NCBI RefSeq assembly: GCF_000374445.1
Contig: NZ_KB894413.1
Location: forward strand, 124,001 to 188,000
Direction of reading: 5' to 3'
DNA: 64,000 bases
Source: Actinokineospora enzanensis DSM 44649
GTDB taxonomy: Bacteria; Actinomycetota; Actinomycetes; Mycobacteriales; Pseudonocardiaceae
Every line of letters begins with the position of its first letter. Position 1 is the stretch's first letter. The notes below the pieces were generated by a model. The model searched no databases. It was given only the letters and a program-made list of their open reading frames with translations, and was not told the DNA's origin. The translations under genes were made by a program, and so were the position numbers. Positions 9,247 to 17,537 of this stretch are shown here, piece by piece.

Positions 9247-9939
9247 GTGGCAGTCGTGAAGAGCAGGCGCGAGCAGTACTCCGAGGCGACCCGCGCGGCC
9301 CTGCTCGCGGCCGCCACCCACCGGTTCGCCACGCTCGGCTACGCGGCCACCGGCCTTGAGGACGTCGCCGCCGACATCCAGGCCACCCGGGGCGCGGTCT
9401 ACCACCACTTCAGCAGCAAGAAGGCCCTGTTCGAGGCGGTGCTGGACGAGCAGGAGGAGCGGGCGACCAGCAGGCTCGGCGCCGCCTACCGGGCCGCGCC
9501 GGACCCGTGGAGCGGGGCGCTCGCCGCGCTGGAGGCGTTCCTGGACCAGTGCCTGGACCCGGTCTACAGCCGGGTGGTGTGGCGCGAGGGCCCGATCGCC
9601 ATGGGCTGGCAGGGCTGGCACCACAGCGAGGAGAAGTACGCCTACGGCCTGGTCGAGTCGATCATCGGCGAGCTGGTCGAGCACGGGTACCTGGCCGCGC
9701 TGCCCACCGCCGCGGCCGCCGACGTCACCTTCCACGCGATCGGCACCGCCGGGCACCGGATGGCCGAGGCGGACCCGGCGGACCGGCCGCGGCTGCGCAC
9801 GGAGTACGGCGCGGTGCTGCGGCGGATGCTCGCGGGCCTGCGCCCGGACGTGGACCCGGACAGGCCGCCCCACTCCGAACAACAGCAGCGGTCAGGTCAG
9901 TCGGCGGACCACGGCGTCGGCGAGCAGTCGACCCCGTGA
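9247..9939 (+). CDS. TetR/AcrR family transcriptional regulator
   Basis: 230 residues. The N-terminal TetR helix-turn-helix is intact at residues ~12-60 (ATRAALLAAATHRFATLGYAATGLEDVAADI, then ATRGAVYHHFSSKKALFEAVL). The C-terminal ligand domain is variable, as usual. GTG 9247 is preferred because ATG 9226 lies inside the likely operator; GTG 9256 is also possible. It probably represses itself and the divergent P450. Its 3' end overlaps the convergent hemW by 48 bases. Confidence 0.88.
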   Translation: MAVVKSRREQYSEATRAALLAAATHRFATLGYAATGLEDVAADIQATRGAVYHHFSSKKALFEAVLDEQEERATSRLGAAYRAAPDPWSGALAALEAFLDQCLDPVYSRVVWREGPIAMGWQGWHHSEEKYAYGLVESIIGELVEHGYLAALPTAAAADVTFHAIGTAGHRMAEADPADRPRLRTEYGAVLRRMLAGLRPDVDPDRPPHSEQQQRSGQSADHGVGEQSTP

Positions 9940-11106
9940 GGTGAGCACGCAGCGGCCCGCCGCCAACGCGCGCTCGTCCAGCAACCCGTCCACGACGGCG
10001 GCGCGCGCCTCGGTCACGGCATCGCTGTCGAGCGCGGTCACCGGCAGCCCCTCCGCCAGCCGCAGCTCCAGCAGGACCCGTTCCACTCTCCGGTCGTCCG
10101 CGCTCAACGTCTCTCGTCCCGCCGCGGGCGAGTGCCCCTCGGCGAGCAGTGCGGTGTAGCGGGCCGGGTGCTTGACGTTCCACCAGCGCACGCCGCCGAC
10201 GTGGCTGTGCGCGCCGGGGCCCGCGCCCCACCAGTCGCCGCCGAGCCAGTAGCCGAGGTTGTGTCGGCATCGGGCAGGTGCGGACGCGGCCCAGTTGGAC
10301 ACCTCGTACCAGTGCAGGCCCGCGGCCGTGAGCGCGGCGTCGACCTGCTCGTACCGGTCGGCGAGCACGTCGTCGTCGGGCATCGGCAGCTCGCCGCGGC
10401 GCACCCGGCGGGCCAGCGCGGTGCCCTCCTCCACGATCAGCGCGTACGCCGAGACGTGGTCCACGCCCGCTTCCAGCACCGCGTCCAGCGAGGCGGCCAG
10501 GTCTTCCGGGCGCTCACCCGGGGTGCCGTAGATCAGGTCCAGGTTGACGTGTCCGATGCCTGCCGCGCGCGCCTCCTTCGCGGCGGCCACCGCGCGGCCC
10601 GGGGTGTGCTTGCGGTCCAGCACCGTCAGCACGTGCCGGGCGGCGGACTGCATGCCCAGGGACACGCGCGTGTACCCGGCGTCGGCGAGCTCCGCGAAGA
10701 ACGCCGGGGAGGTCGATTCCGGATTGGACTCGGTGGTCACCTCGGCGCCGTCGGCGAGCCCGAACGTGTCCCGCACCACATCCAGGACCGCCGCGAGGCC
10801 GTTCGCGCCGAGCAGCGAGGGTGTCCCGCCGCCGACGAACACGGTGTCCGCGCGGGGCGCGGAGCCCAGCACCCGGCCCGCCAGCGCCAGCTCGTGCCGC
10901 AGACCTGCCAGCCAGGACTCGGGCGAGGCGGATCCGCCCAGCTCACCGGGGGTGTAGGTGTTGAAGTCGCAGTAGCCGCAGCGGCTCGCGCAGAACGGCA
11001 CATGCACGTAGACGCCGAATGGGCGAGCACCCAGTCCGGACAACGCGGGCGCGGGCAATGCGCCATCGGGCGGAGCGGGATCCCCCTCGGGGAGTGCGGC
11101 GGCCAC
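9892..11106 (-). CDS. hemW: HemW-like radical SAM protein (oxygen-independent coproporphyrinogen oxidase family)
   Basis: 404 residues. The radical-SAM cluster motif C-x3-C-x2-C (CASRCGYC, residues 41-48) follows FGVYVHVPF, then VFVGGGTPSLL and the HNLGYW motif near residue 280. It lacks features that would mark it as a true HemN, and HemW proteins act as heme chaperones. Start GTG 11106 gives a normal length with a 30-residue N-terminal lead. The order matches the hemN-like Rv2388c just before the sulfite reductase region. It is convergent with the TetR gene. Confidence 0.88.
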   Translation of the reverse strand: MAAALPEGDPAPPDGALPAPALSGLGARPFGVYVHVPFCASRCGYCDFNTYTPGELGGSASPESWLAGLRHELALAGRVLGSAPRADTVFVGGGTPSLLGANGLAAVLDVVRDTFGLADGAEVTTESNPESTSPAFFAELADAGYTRVSLGMQSAARHVLTVLDRKHTPGRAVAAAKEARAAGIGHVNLDLIYGTPGERPEDLAASLDAVLEAGVDHVSAYALIVEEGTALARRVRRGELPMPDDDVLADRYEQVDAALTAAGLHWYEVSNWAASAPARCRHNLGYWLGGDWWGAGPGAHSHVGGVRWWNVKHPARYTALLAEGHSPAAGRETLSADDRRVERVLLELRLAEGLPVTALDSDAVTEARAAVVDGLLDERALAAGRCVLTSRGRLLADAVVRRLT

Positions 11107-11225
11107 CCGGACATCATCCCAGGTCCGAATGGGCCATCCCGCTGCGTGGGCGTCGCCGCCGTGAGCCTCGTCCCAGCATCCGGATGGCTGTAGACCACAA
11201 GGTGGACACATGGCACGCTGGGTTC

Positions 11226-11312
11226 ATGTCCGCGACCGAAGTCTTCCTGGTGGCCCGCCGCCACGTCGACTTCCAGCGCGTGTCCAGCGCGATGTGCCGG
11301 CCGAACAGCTGA
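11226..11312 (+). CDS. Sulfur-operon leader peptide (RRHVD...SSAMC type)
   Basis: A 28-codon reading frame, MSATEVFLV then ARRHVDFQRVSSAMC, ends 119 bases before sir. The ARRHVD-x2-RVSSAxC core is the signature of the short leader peptides found before sulfur-assimilation operons in actinobacteria. In mycobacteria, Cys-rich leader peptides work as cysteine-responsive attenuators. Here the conserved Cys is codon 24. It lacks a clear Shine-Dalgarno, and CACGCT lies 6 bases before the ATG, so it may be leaderless. I infer that ribosome movement over its Arg-Arg-His or Cys codons controls access to the downstream sir start. Confidence 0.8.
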   Translation: MSATEVFLVARRHVDFQRVSSAMCRPNS

Positions 11313-11381
11313 CCCGTCGCGCCTCTTCTCGCATTCAGCCAGGCGTCGGGCGCGCCGCTGAGTGACTCCCCGCAACGCCGC

Positions 11382-11425
11382 CCGGGGTCCCGGTGGTGCG
11401 CGCGAGCGCCCCGACCCCGGAGGAA
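11382..11425 (+). promoter_or_regulatory. Hairpin reaching the sir ribosome-binding site
   Basis: CCGGGGTC (11382-11389) can pair with GACCCCGG (11413-11420). The 3' arm shares its last GG with the sir Shine-Dalgarno GGAGGA at 11419-11424. Closing the stem would mask part of that site. With the leader peptide upstream, this fits translational attenuation. It is inference from sequence complementarity only. Confidence 0.5.
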
Positions 11426-11431
11426 CAACCG

Positions 11432-13126
11432 GTGTCTCCCACCACTCCCCCCACCGAGTCCACGCCTCGCCGCGCCCCCGCGCGCCGGGGTGAGGGTCAA
11501 TGGGCGCTCGGCTACCGCGAGCCGCTGAATCCGAACGAGCGGTCGAAGAAGGACGACAACCCGCTCAACGTGCGGGCCAGGATCGAGAACATCTACGCCC
11601 ACGGCGGGTTCGACAGCATCGACCCGGGCGACCTGCGCGGCCGCTTCCGCTGGTACGGCCTCTACACCCAGCGCAAGCCCGGCATCGACGGCGGCCGCAC
11701 CGGCGCGCTGGAGCCGGAGGAGCTCGACGACGAGTACTTCATGCTGCGCGTCCGGCTCGACGGCGGCGCGGTCACGACCGAGCAGCTGACCGTGCTGGGC
11801 GAGGTGTCGCAGACCTACGCGCGCGACACCGCGGACATCACCGACCGGCAGAACATCCAGTACCACTGGATCCGGGTCGAGGACATGCCCGCCATCTGGG
11901 CGCGCCTGGAGGGCGCGGGCATGACCACCATGGAGGCCTGCGGCGACAGCCCCCGGGTCATCCTGGGCTCGCCGGTCGCGGGCATCTCCCGGGACGAGGT
12001 GCTGGACGGCAGCGCGGCCATCGACGAGATCAAGCGCCGCTACATCGGCGACCCGCAGTTCGCGAACCTGCCGCGCAAGTTCAAGACCGCGGTGTCCGGT
12101 CTGTCCGATGTGGCGCACGAGATCCACGACGTCGCGTTCGTCGGTGTGCTGCACCCGGAGCACGGCCCCGGGTTCGACGTGTGGGTGGGCGGCGGTCTGT
12201 CCACCAACCCGATGCTGGGCCAGCGGCTGGGCGCGTGGGTCCCGGCGGACGAGGTCGCGGACGTGTGGGCCGCGGTGATCAGTGTGTTCCGCGACTACGG
12301 CTACCGCCGCCTGCGCCACCGGGCGCGGATCAAGTTCCTGGTGAAGGACTGGGGCGCGGCGAAGTTCCGCGAGGTCATGGAGGAGAAGTACCTCGGCCGC
12401 AAGATGGTCGACGGCCCGGCGCCGGAGGTGCCCGCGCAGCCGATCGACCACGTCGGGGTGCACCCACAGAAGGACGGCAAGTTCTACGTCGGCGCGGCCC
12501 CGATCGCGGGCCGGGTGTCCGGGTCGACCCTGGTGGAGGTCGCCAAGGCGGCCGAGCGGGCCGGGTCGAAGCGGGTGCGGTTCACCCCGCAGCAGAAGCT
12601 GGTCGTGCTGGACGTGCCCGAGGGCGAGGTGCCCACGCTGCAGGCGGAGCTGACCAAGCTGGGCCTGCAGACGACGCCGTCGCCGTGGCGGCGCGGGATC
12701 ATGGCGTGCACCGGTATCGAGTTCTGCAAGCTCGCCATCGTCGAGACGAAGGCGCGCGCGCACGACCTGGTGTCCGAACTGGAGTCCCGGCTGGCCGATA
12801 TCACCGACGGCATCACCGCGCCGATCACCGTCCACATCAATGGCTGCCCGAACTCGTGCGCGCGTATCCAGACCGCCGATATCGGACTCAAGGGACAGAT
12901 CGTCACCGATGACGACGGGAACCAGGTCGAGGGTTTCCAGGTGCACCTCGGCGGCGGTCTCGGCCTGGACGCCGGGTTCGGCCGCAAACTGCGCGGGCAC
13001 AAGGTGACCAGCGCGGAACTACCGGACTACGTGGAGCGCGTGGTGCGCAACTTCGTCGCCGATCGGGACGGTGAAGAACGATTCGCCCAGTGGGTGGTCC
13101 GCGCGGCCGAAAACCACCTACGATGA
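11432..13126 (+). CDS. sir: Assimilatory sulfite reductase (ferredoxin), siroheme/4Fe-4S
   Basis: 564 residues with two ferredoxin-like/siroheme half repeats. The second half carries the cluster motif C-T-G-I-E-F-C and, ~40 residues later, N-G-C-P-N-S-C, the four Cys that hold the 4Fe-4S cluster and bridge to siroheme. It reduces sulfite to sulfide by six electrons from ferredoxin. Nitrite reductases share this family, but the adjacent cysH/cysD/cysN favour sulfite, as for NirA/SirA of M. tuberculosis. Start GTG 11432 has GGAGGA 7 bases upstream. It is the first enzyme gene of the sulfur operon. Confidence 0.93.
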   Translation: MSPTTPPTESTPRRAPARRGEGQWALGYREPLNPNERSKKDDNPLNVRARIENIYAHGGFDSIDPGDLRGRFRWYGLYTQRKPGIDGGRTGALEPEELDDEYFMLRVRLDGGAVTTEQLTVLGEVSQTYARDTADITDRQNIQYHWIRVEDMPAIWARLEGAGMTTMEACGDSPRVILGSPVAGISRDEVLDGSAAIDEIKRRYIGDPQFANLPRKFKTAVSGLSDVAHEIHDVAFVGVLHPEHGPGFDVWVGGGLSTNPMLGQRLGAWVPADEVADVWAAVISVFRDYGYRRLRHRARIKFLVKDWGAAKFREVMEEKYLGRKMVDGPAPEVPAQPIDHVGVHPQKDGKFYVGAAPIAGRVSGSTLVEVAKAAERAGSKRVRFTPQQKLVVLDVPEGEVPTLQAELTKLGLQTTPSPWRRGIMACTGIEFCKLAIVETKARAHDLVSELESRLADITDGITAPITVHINGCPNSCARIQTADIGLKGQIVTDDDGNQVEGFQVHLGGGLGLDAGFGRKLRGHKVTSAELPDYVERVVRNFVADRDGEERFAQWVVRAAENHLR

Positions 13127-13229
13127 ATAGTCGCGGTTACGTTTTCCCGGCGAACAATGGCAATGAAGCTGGGAATGGGAATGGGAACGCGCGCCCGGTA
13201 ATTAAATGGGAACCAAGCGGAGGGCGGGA

Positions 13230-13388
13230 ATGAGCGAGCGCGCGACACCGTTCTACTGCCCGTACTGCGGGGACGAGGACCTGCGCCCGCAGGAGGAACC
13301 GCACGCGGCCTGGCTGTGCACGGCCTGTCGCCGCGTCTTCACGGTCAAGTTCGTCGGTTTGAACCTCACGGGGAAGGCACCACGGTGA
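13230..13388 (+). CDS. Small zinc-ribbon protein of the sulfur operon
   Basis: 52 residues from ATG 13230 (MSERATPFYCPYCG). It has two C-x2-C knuckles, CPYC near residue 10 and CTAC near 30, spaced as a zinc ribbon, and a short basic C terminus (LNLTGKAPR). Its stop overlaps the cysH GTG (GTGA), so the two are translationally coupled. A gene of this size sits between sulfite reductase and cysH in Streptomyces as well, so it belongs to the pathway. The role is unknown; metal delivery or a redox/assembly helper are guesses. Confidence 0.85.
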   Translation: MSERATPFYCPYCGDEDLRPQEEPHAAWLCTACRRVFTVKFVGLNLTGKAPR

Positions 13389-14092
13389 CCACCTCTGCCA
13401 CTGGGACCACTACCAATTACCAGAACCTGGCCAGACAGGCCGAGCACGATCTCGCCGACGCCACCGCGGCCGAGGCGCTCGCCTGGACGGTCGAGAACTT
13501 CGGCGACCGGTTCATCGTCGCCTCCAACATGCAGGACGCCGTCCTGATCGATCTGGCCTATCGGGCCAAGCCCGATATCGATGTGCTGTTCCTGGAGACC
13601 GGCTACCACTTCGCGGAGACCATCGGCGTCCGCGACGCGGTCGACCTGGTCTACCCGGAGGCACGGATCGTCAACGCCGCCGCCGAGCAGTCGGTGGCCG
13701 ACCAGGAGGCCGAGTTCGGACTGCTGAACCGGACCGATCCGGCCAAGTGCTGCTTCCTGCGCAAGGTCGAGCCGCTGCGCAAGACCCTGGCGGGTTACGA
13801 CGCGTGGGTGACCGGGGTGCGCCGGGTCGACGCGCCGACCCGGGCGACCACGCCGATCGTGCAGTGGGACGAGCGCAACGGGCTGGTGAAGATCAACCCG
13901 CTGGCGGCGTGGAGCGACGAGGAGTTCCACGCCTACATCGCCGAGAACGGGATCCTGGAGAACCCGTTGGTGCAGGCCGGTTACCCGTCCATCGGCTGCG
14001 CGCCGTGCACCGCGAAGCCGCTGCCCGGGCAGGACGCCCGCAGCGGCCGCTGGGCAGGCCAGGCCAAGACCGAGTGCGGACTGCACGGGTAA
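13385..14092 (+). CDS. cysH: Adenylylsulfate (APS) reductase, thioredoxin-dependent
   Basis: 235 residues. Cys122-Cys123 (AKCCFLRK) and Cys205-x2-Cys208 (GCAPC) supply the 4Fe-4S ligands that mark APS rather than PAPS reductases. The C-terminal ECGLHG holds the catalytic Cys231. It reduces APS to sulfite and AMP with thioredoxin. The absence of cysC (APS kinase) in the operon agrees with direct use of APS. Start GTG 13385 overlaps the zinc-ribbon stop. Confidence 0.95.
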   Translation: MTTSATGTTTNYQNLARQAEHDLADATAAEALAWTVENFGDRFIVASNMQDAVLIDLAYRAKPDIDVLFLETGYHFAETIGVRDAVDLVYPEARIVNAAAEQSVADQEAEFGLLNRTDPAKCCFLRKVEPLRKTLAGYDAWVTGVRRVDAPTRATTPIVQWDERNGLVKINPLAAWSDEEFHAYIAENGILENPLVQAGYPSIGCAPCTAKPLPGQDARSGRWAGQAKTECGLHG

Positions 14093-14102
14093 GGGAAACG
14101 AG

Positions 14103-15050
14103 ATGACCACTGAGATGACCGAGACTCCAGTCCCCACACGACAACCGAGCGCCACCGAGCCCCTGGATGCCCTGGCGCGCCTGGAGTCCGAGGCGATCCA
14201 CATCTTCCGCGAGGTGGCGGGCGAGTTCGACCGACCGGTGATCCTGTTCTCCGGCGGCAAGGACTCCACCGTACTCCTTCATTTGGCCGTCAAGGCGTTC
14301 TGGCCCGCACCTGTCCCATTCCCGCTACTGCATGTGGACACCGGGCACAATCTGGACGAGGTCATCGACTTTCGCGATCGGACGGTCGAGCGCTACGGCC
14401 TCCGACTGGTCGTGGCCAACGTCCAGGACTACATCGACGACGGTCGGCTCGAAGAGCGGCCGGACGGAACGCGAAATCCTTTGCAGACGGTCCCGCTGCT
14501 GGATGCCATCGCGGGCAACAGGTTCGACGCCGTGTTCGGCGGCGGCCGCCGCGACGAGGAGCGCGCCCGGGCGAAGGAAAGAATTTTCAGCCTACGCAAT
14601 TCCTTCGGCCAGTGGGAGCCGCGGCGCCAGCGTCCCGAACTGTGGAACCTCTATAACGGCAGGCACCGCGCCGGCGAACATGTTCGCGTGTTCCCGCTGT
14701 CCAACTGGACCGAGCTCGACGTCTGGCGCTACATCAAGCGCGAGGCGATCGAGCTGCCGTCCATCTACTTCGCGCACCGCCGAGAGGTGTTCCAGCGCGA
14801 CGGTATGTGGCTGACGGCCGGTCCGTGGTTCGGGCCGCGCGCCGACGAGCCGACCCAGGAGCTGACCATCCGGTACCGGACGGTCGGCGACGGGTCGTGC
14901 ACCGGTGCCGTGCTGTCCGAGGCGGCCGACCTGGACGAGATCATCGCCGAGGTGTCGGCGAGCAGGTTGACCGAGCGCGGCGCGACCCGCGCCGACGACC
15001 GGCTGTCCGAGGCCGCCATGGAAGACCGCAAGCGGGAGGGCTACTTCTGA
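14103..15050 (+). CDS. cysD: Sulfate adenylyltransferase subunit 2
   Basis: 315 residues. The PP-loop motif SGGKDS is at 50-55, followed by HVDTGHNLDEVIDFRD and GGGRRDEERARAKERIFS, all typical of CysD. With CysN it makes APS from ATP and sulfate, driven by GTP hydrolysis. ATG 14103 lies 11 bases after the cysH stop; MTETPV at 14115 is an alternative. The stop overlaps the cysN ATG (TGATG). Confidence 0.96.
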   Translation: MTTEMTETPVPTRQPSATEPLDALARLESEAIHIFREVAGEFDRPVILFSGGKDSTVLLHLAVKAFWPAPVPFPLLHVDTGHNLDEVIDFRDRTVERYGLRLVVANVQDYIDDGRLEERPDGTRNPLQTVPLLDAIAGNRFDAVFGGGRRDEERARAKERIFSLRNSFGQWEPRRQRPELWNLYNGRHRAGEHVRVFPLSNWTELDVWRYIKREAIELPSIYFAHRREVFQRDGMWLTAGPWFGPRADEPTQELTIRYRTVGDGSCTGAVLSEAADLDEIIAEVSASRLTERGATRADDRLSEAAMEDRKREGYF

Positions 15051-16381
15051 TGAGTGATCTGCTGAGGCTGGCCACGGCGGGCAGTGTGGACGACGGCAAG
15101 TCCACCCTCGTCGGACGGCTGCTCTACGACACCAAGTCGGTGCTGGCCGACACCCTGGACGCGGTGCACCGCGCCAGCGTGGACAAGGGACTGTCCACTC
15201 CGGACCTGTCGCTGCTGGTGGACGGCCTGCGCTCGGAACGCGAGCAGGGCATCACCATCGACGTGGCGTACCGGTACTTCGCCACCCCCAAGCGGTCCTT
15301 CGTGCTCGCCGACACCCCCGGGCACGTGCAGTACACCCGCAACACCGTCACCGGCGCGTCCACCGCGCAGCTGGCCGTGCTGCTGGTGGACGCGCGCAAG
15401 GGCGTGCTGGAGCAGACCCGCCGCCACGCCGCGGTGCTCGCGCTGCTGGGCGTGCCGCGACTGGTGCTGGCGGTGAACAAGATCGACCTGGTGGACTACG
15501 ACGAGGCCGGGTTCGAGGTCATCGCCAAGGAGTTCACCGACCACGCCACCGCGCTGGGCTACCCGGTCGGCTCGGTGCTGTCCATCCCGGTCTCCGCGCT
15601 GGTCGGCGACAACGTGGTGGAGCGCTCCCCGCACACCCCCTGGTACACCGGTCCCACGCTGCTGCAGCACCTGGAGGACGTGCCGGTCGAGCCGGACCCG
15701 CACGACGCGGCGTTCCGCTTCCCGGTGCAGTACGTCATCCGCACCAACACCGCCGAGCACACCGACTACCGCGGCTACGCGGGCCAGGTGGCCGCGGGCA
15801 CGGTGCGGCCGGGCGACGAGGTGGTGGTGCTGCCCGCCGGGCGGCGCACCAGCGTGGCCAGGGTGGACACCCCGGACGGCGCGCTGACCGAGGCCGAGGC
15901 GGGCCGGTCGGTGACCCTGGTGCTGGCCGACGAGATCGACATCTCGCGCGGCGACCTGATCGCCACCGCCACCGAGGCACCCGTGCCGGTGGACGAGTTC
16001 GACGCCACCCTCGCCTGGCTGTCGGACAAGCCGCTGCGCGCGGGCGCCCGCGTACTGGTCAAGCACGGCGCGCGCACCGTGCAGGCGGTGGTCGGCGAGC
16101 TGAGCGCGCGGTTCGACGAGCAGAAGCTGGCCACCGTGCCCGCCCCGCAGACCCTGGACCTCAACGAGATCGGCCGGGTGCGGCTGCGCACGGCCGAGCC
16201 GTTGCCGGTGGACGACTACGCCGTCAACCGGCGGACCGGCGCCTTCCTGGTGATCGACGCGGGGGACGGTTCGACCCTCGCCGCCGGCCTGGTGGGCGCC
16301 GGGCTGCAGGCCCTGGAGACCGACCGGAACTGGGGCGGCACCGCCGCCACCACCGGGGATCTCGTCTCCCCCGGTCCTTGA
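15050..16381 (+). CDS. cysN: Sulfate adenylyltransferase subunit 1 (GTPase)
   Basis: 443 residues, an EF-Tu-like GTPase. The P loop GSVDDGKST is at 11-19, followed by the switch region GITIDVAYRYF, DTPGH and NKIDLVD. The two beta-barrel domains follow. It ends without an APS-kinase (CysC) domain, so only the GTPase subunit is present. Start ATG 15050 overlaps the cysD stop. Confidence 0.95.
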   Translation: MSDLLRLATAGSVDDGKSTLVGRLLYDTKSVLADTLDAVHRASVDKGLSTPDLSLLVDGLRSEREQGITIDVAYRYFATPKRSFVLADTPGHVQYTRNTVTGASTAQLAVLLVDARKGVLEQTRRHAAVLALLGVPRLVLAVNKIDLVDYDEAGFEVIAKEFTDHATALGYPVGSVLSIPVSALVGDNVVERSPHTPWYTGPTLLQHLEDVPVEPDPHDAAFRFPVQYVIRTNTAEHTDYRGYAGQVAAGTVRPGDEVVVLPAGRRTSVARVDTPDGALTEAEAGRSVTLVLADEIDISRGDLIATATEAPVPVDEFDATLAWLSDKPLRAGARVLVKHGARTVQAVVGELSARFDEQKLATVPAPQTLDLNEIGRVRLRTAEPLPVDDYAVNRRTGAFLVIDAGDGSTLAAGLVGAGLQALETDRNWGGTAATTGDLVSPGP

Positions 16382-16420
16382 TGTACCCCCGTTAACCGAT
16401 CCACCTGAGAGGCCCTTGTC

Positions 16421-17497
16421 GTGAAGCGCACCGTCCGCAGCTCCCGTGTCCTGGCAGCAGGCGTCATCGCCTTATCCCTCCTCGCCGCCGCCTGCTCCCG
16501 TGCCGAGTCCAAGGACCCGGCCCCCGCCGCCGACGCGGCCGCCGACAAGGGCCCGGCGGCCGAGCTGCGGCTGGGGTACTTCCCCAACGTCACGCACGCC
16601 TCCGCGCTGATCGGTCTGGAGAAGGGGCTGTTCGCCAAGGAGCTGGGGAACACGAAGCTGGTGCCGACCAAGTTCAACGACGGGCCGACCGAGGTCGCGT
16701 CGTTCCTCGGCGGCTCGCTGGACGTGGGCTTCATCGGGTCGGGTCCGGCCATCAACGCGTTCGCCAAGTCGAACGGCGAGGCCGTGCGGCTGATCGCGGG
16801 CGCCACCTCGGGCGGCGCGCAGCTGGTGACCACCGCGGACATCGCCAAGCCGGAGGACCTGGCAGGCAAGAGCATCGCCACCCCGGCGCTGGGCAACACC
16901 CAGGACGTCGCGCTGAAGAAGTGGCTGGCGGAGAAGAACCTGACCGGCCAGGTCAAGATCACCAACCAGGAGAACGCGCAGACCCTGGACCTGTTCAAGA
17001 AGGGCACCGTGCAGGCCGCGTGGCTGCCCGAGCCCTGGTCCTCCCGGCTGGTGCTGGAGGGCGGCGCCAAGGTCCTGGTGGACGAGAAGGAGCTGTGGCC
17101 GAGCGGGAAGTTCCCGACCACGGTCGTGCTCGTGCGCACCCAGTTCCTCAAGGAGCACCCGCAGTCCGTGCAGGCGGTGCTACGCGGTCTGCTCGCGGCG
17201 AACGACTACGCGCAGAACAACTCGGCGGACGCCAAGGCGGCGGTGAACAAGCAGCTGGAGGCCCTTACCGGCAAGGGTCTGGCGGCCGCGACCATCGACC
17301 GCGCGTTCACCTCGATCTCGTTGGACACCGACCCGTTGGCGGCCACCTTCCCGCAGCTGGCGAAGGACGCGGTCACCGCGAAGGTCGCCGAGAAGGAGAC
17401 CCCGCTGGCCGGTTTCGTCGACCTGACCGCGCTCAACGCGGTGCTGAAGGCGGCGGGCAAGCCGGAGGCGGACGCGGCGGGCCTGGACAAGAAGTAG
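16421..17497 (+). CDS. SsuA/TauA-like substrate-binding lipoprotein
   Basis: 358 residues. A lipoprotein signal (KRTVRSSR, hydrophobic core, then SLLAAAC with the lipobox Cys at ~25) is followed by an Ala/Asp linker and an NMT1/SsuA-type binding domain (LRLGYFPNVTHASALIGLEKGLF, GSLDVGFIGSGPAINAF). It is anchored outside the membrane and feeds the ABC importer encoded next. Operon context suggests sulfate or alkanesulfonate; sequence alone does not separate these. GTG start at 16421, 39 bases after cysN. Confidence 0.9.
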   Translation: MKRTVRSSRVLAAGVIALSLLAAACSRAESKDPAPAADAAADKGPAAELRLGYFPNVTHASALIGLEKGLFAKELGNTKLVPTKFNDGPTEVASFLGGSLDVGFIGSGPAINAFAKSNGEAVRLIAGATSGGAQLVTTADIAKPEDLAGKSIATPALGNTQDVALKKWLAEKNLTGQVKITNQENAQTLDLFKKGTVQAAWLPEPWSSRLVLEGGAKVLVDEKELWPSGKFPTTVVLVRTQFLKEHPQSVQAVLRGLLAANDYAQNNSADAKAAVNKQLEALTGKGLAAATIDRAFTSISLDTDPLAATFPQLAKDAVTAKVAEKETPLAGFVDLTALNAVLKAAGKPEADAAGLDKK

Positions 17498-17537
17498 CGA
17501 GCGGACTGACGAGGCGAGGAAGGCAGGCGAGGGAACC

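Noticed and set aside
11210-11300. Alternative frame from ATG 11210 as the leader peptide
   Set aside because: It gives an Arg/Pro-rich peptide with no known motif; the frame from 11226 has the conserved ARRHVD...SSAMC core.
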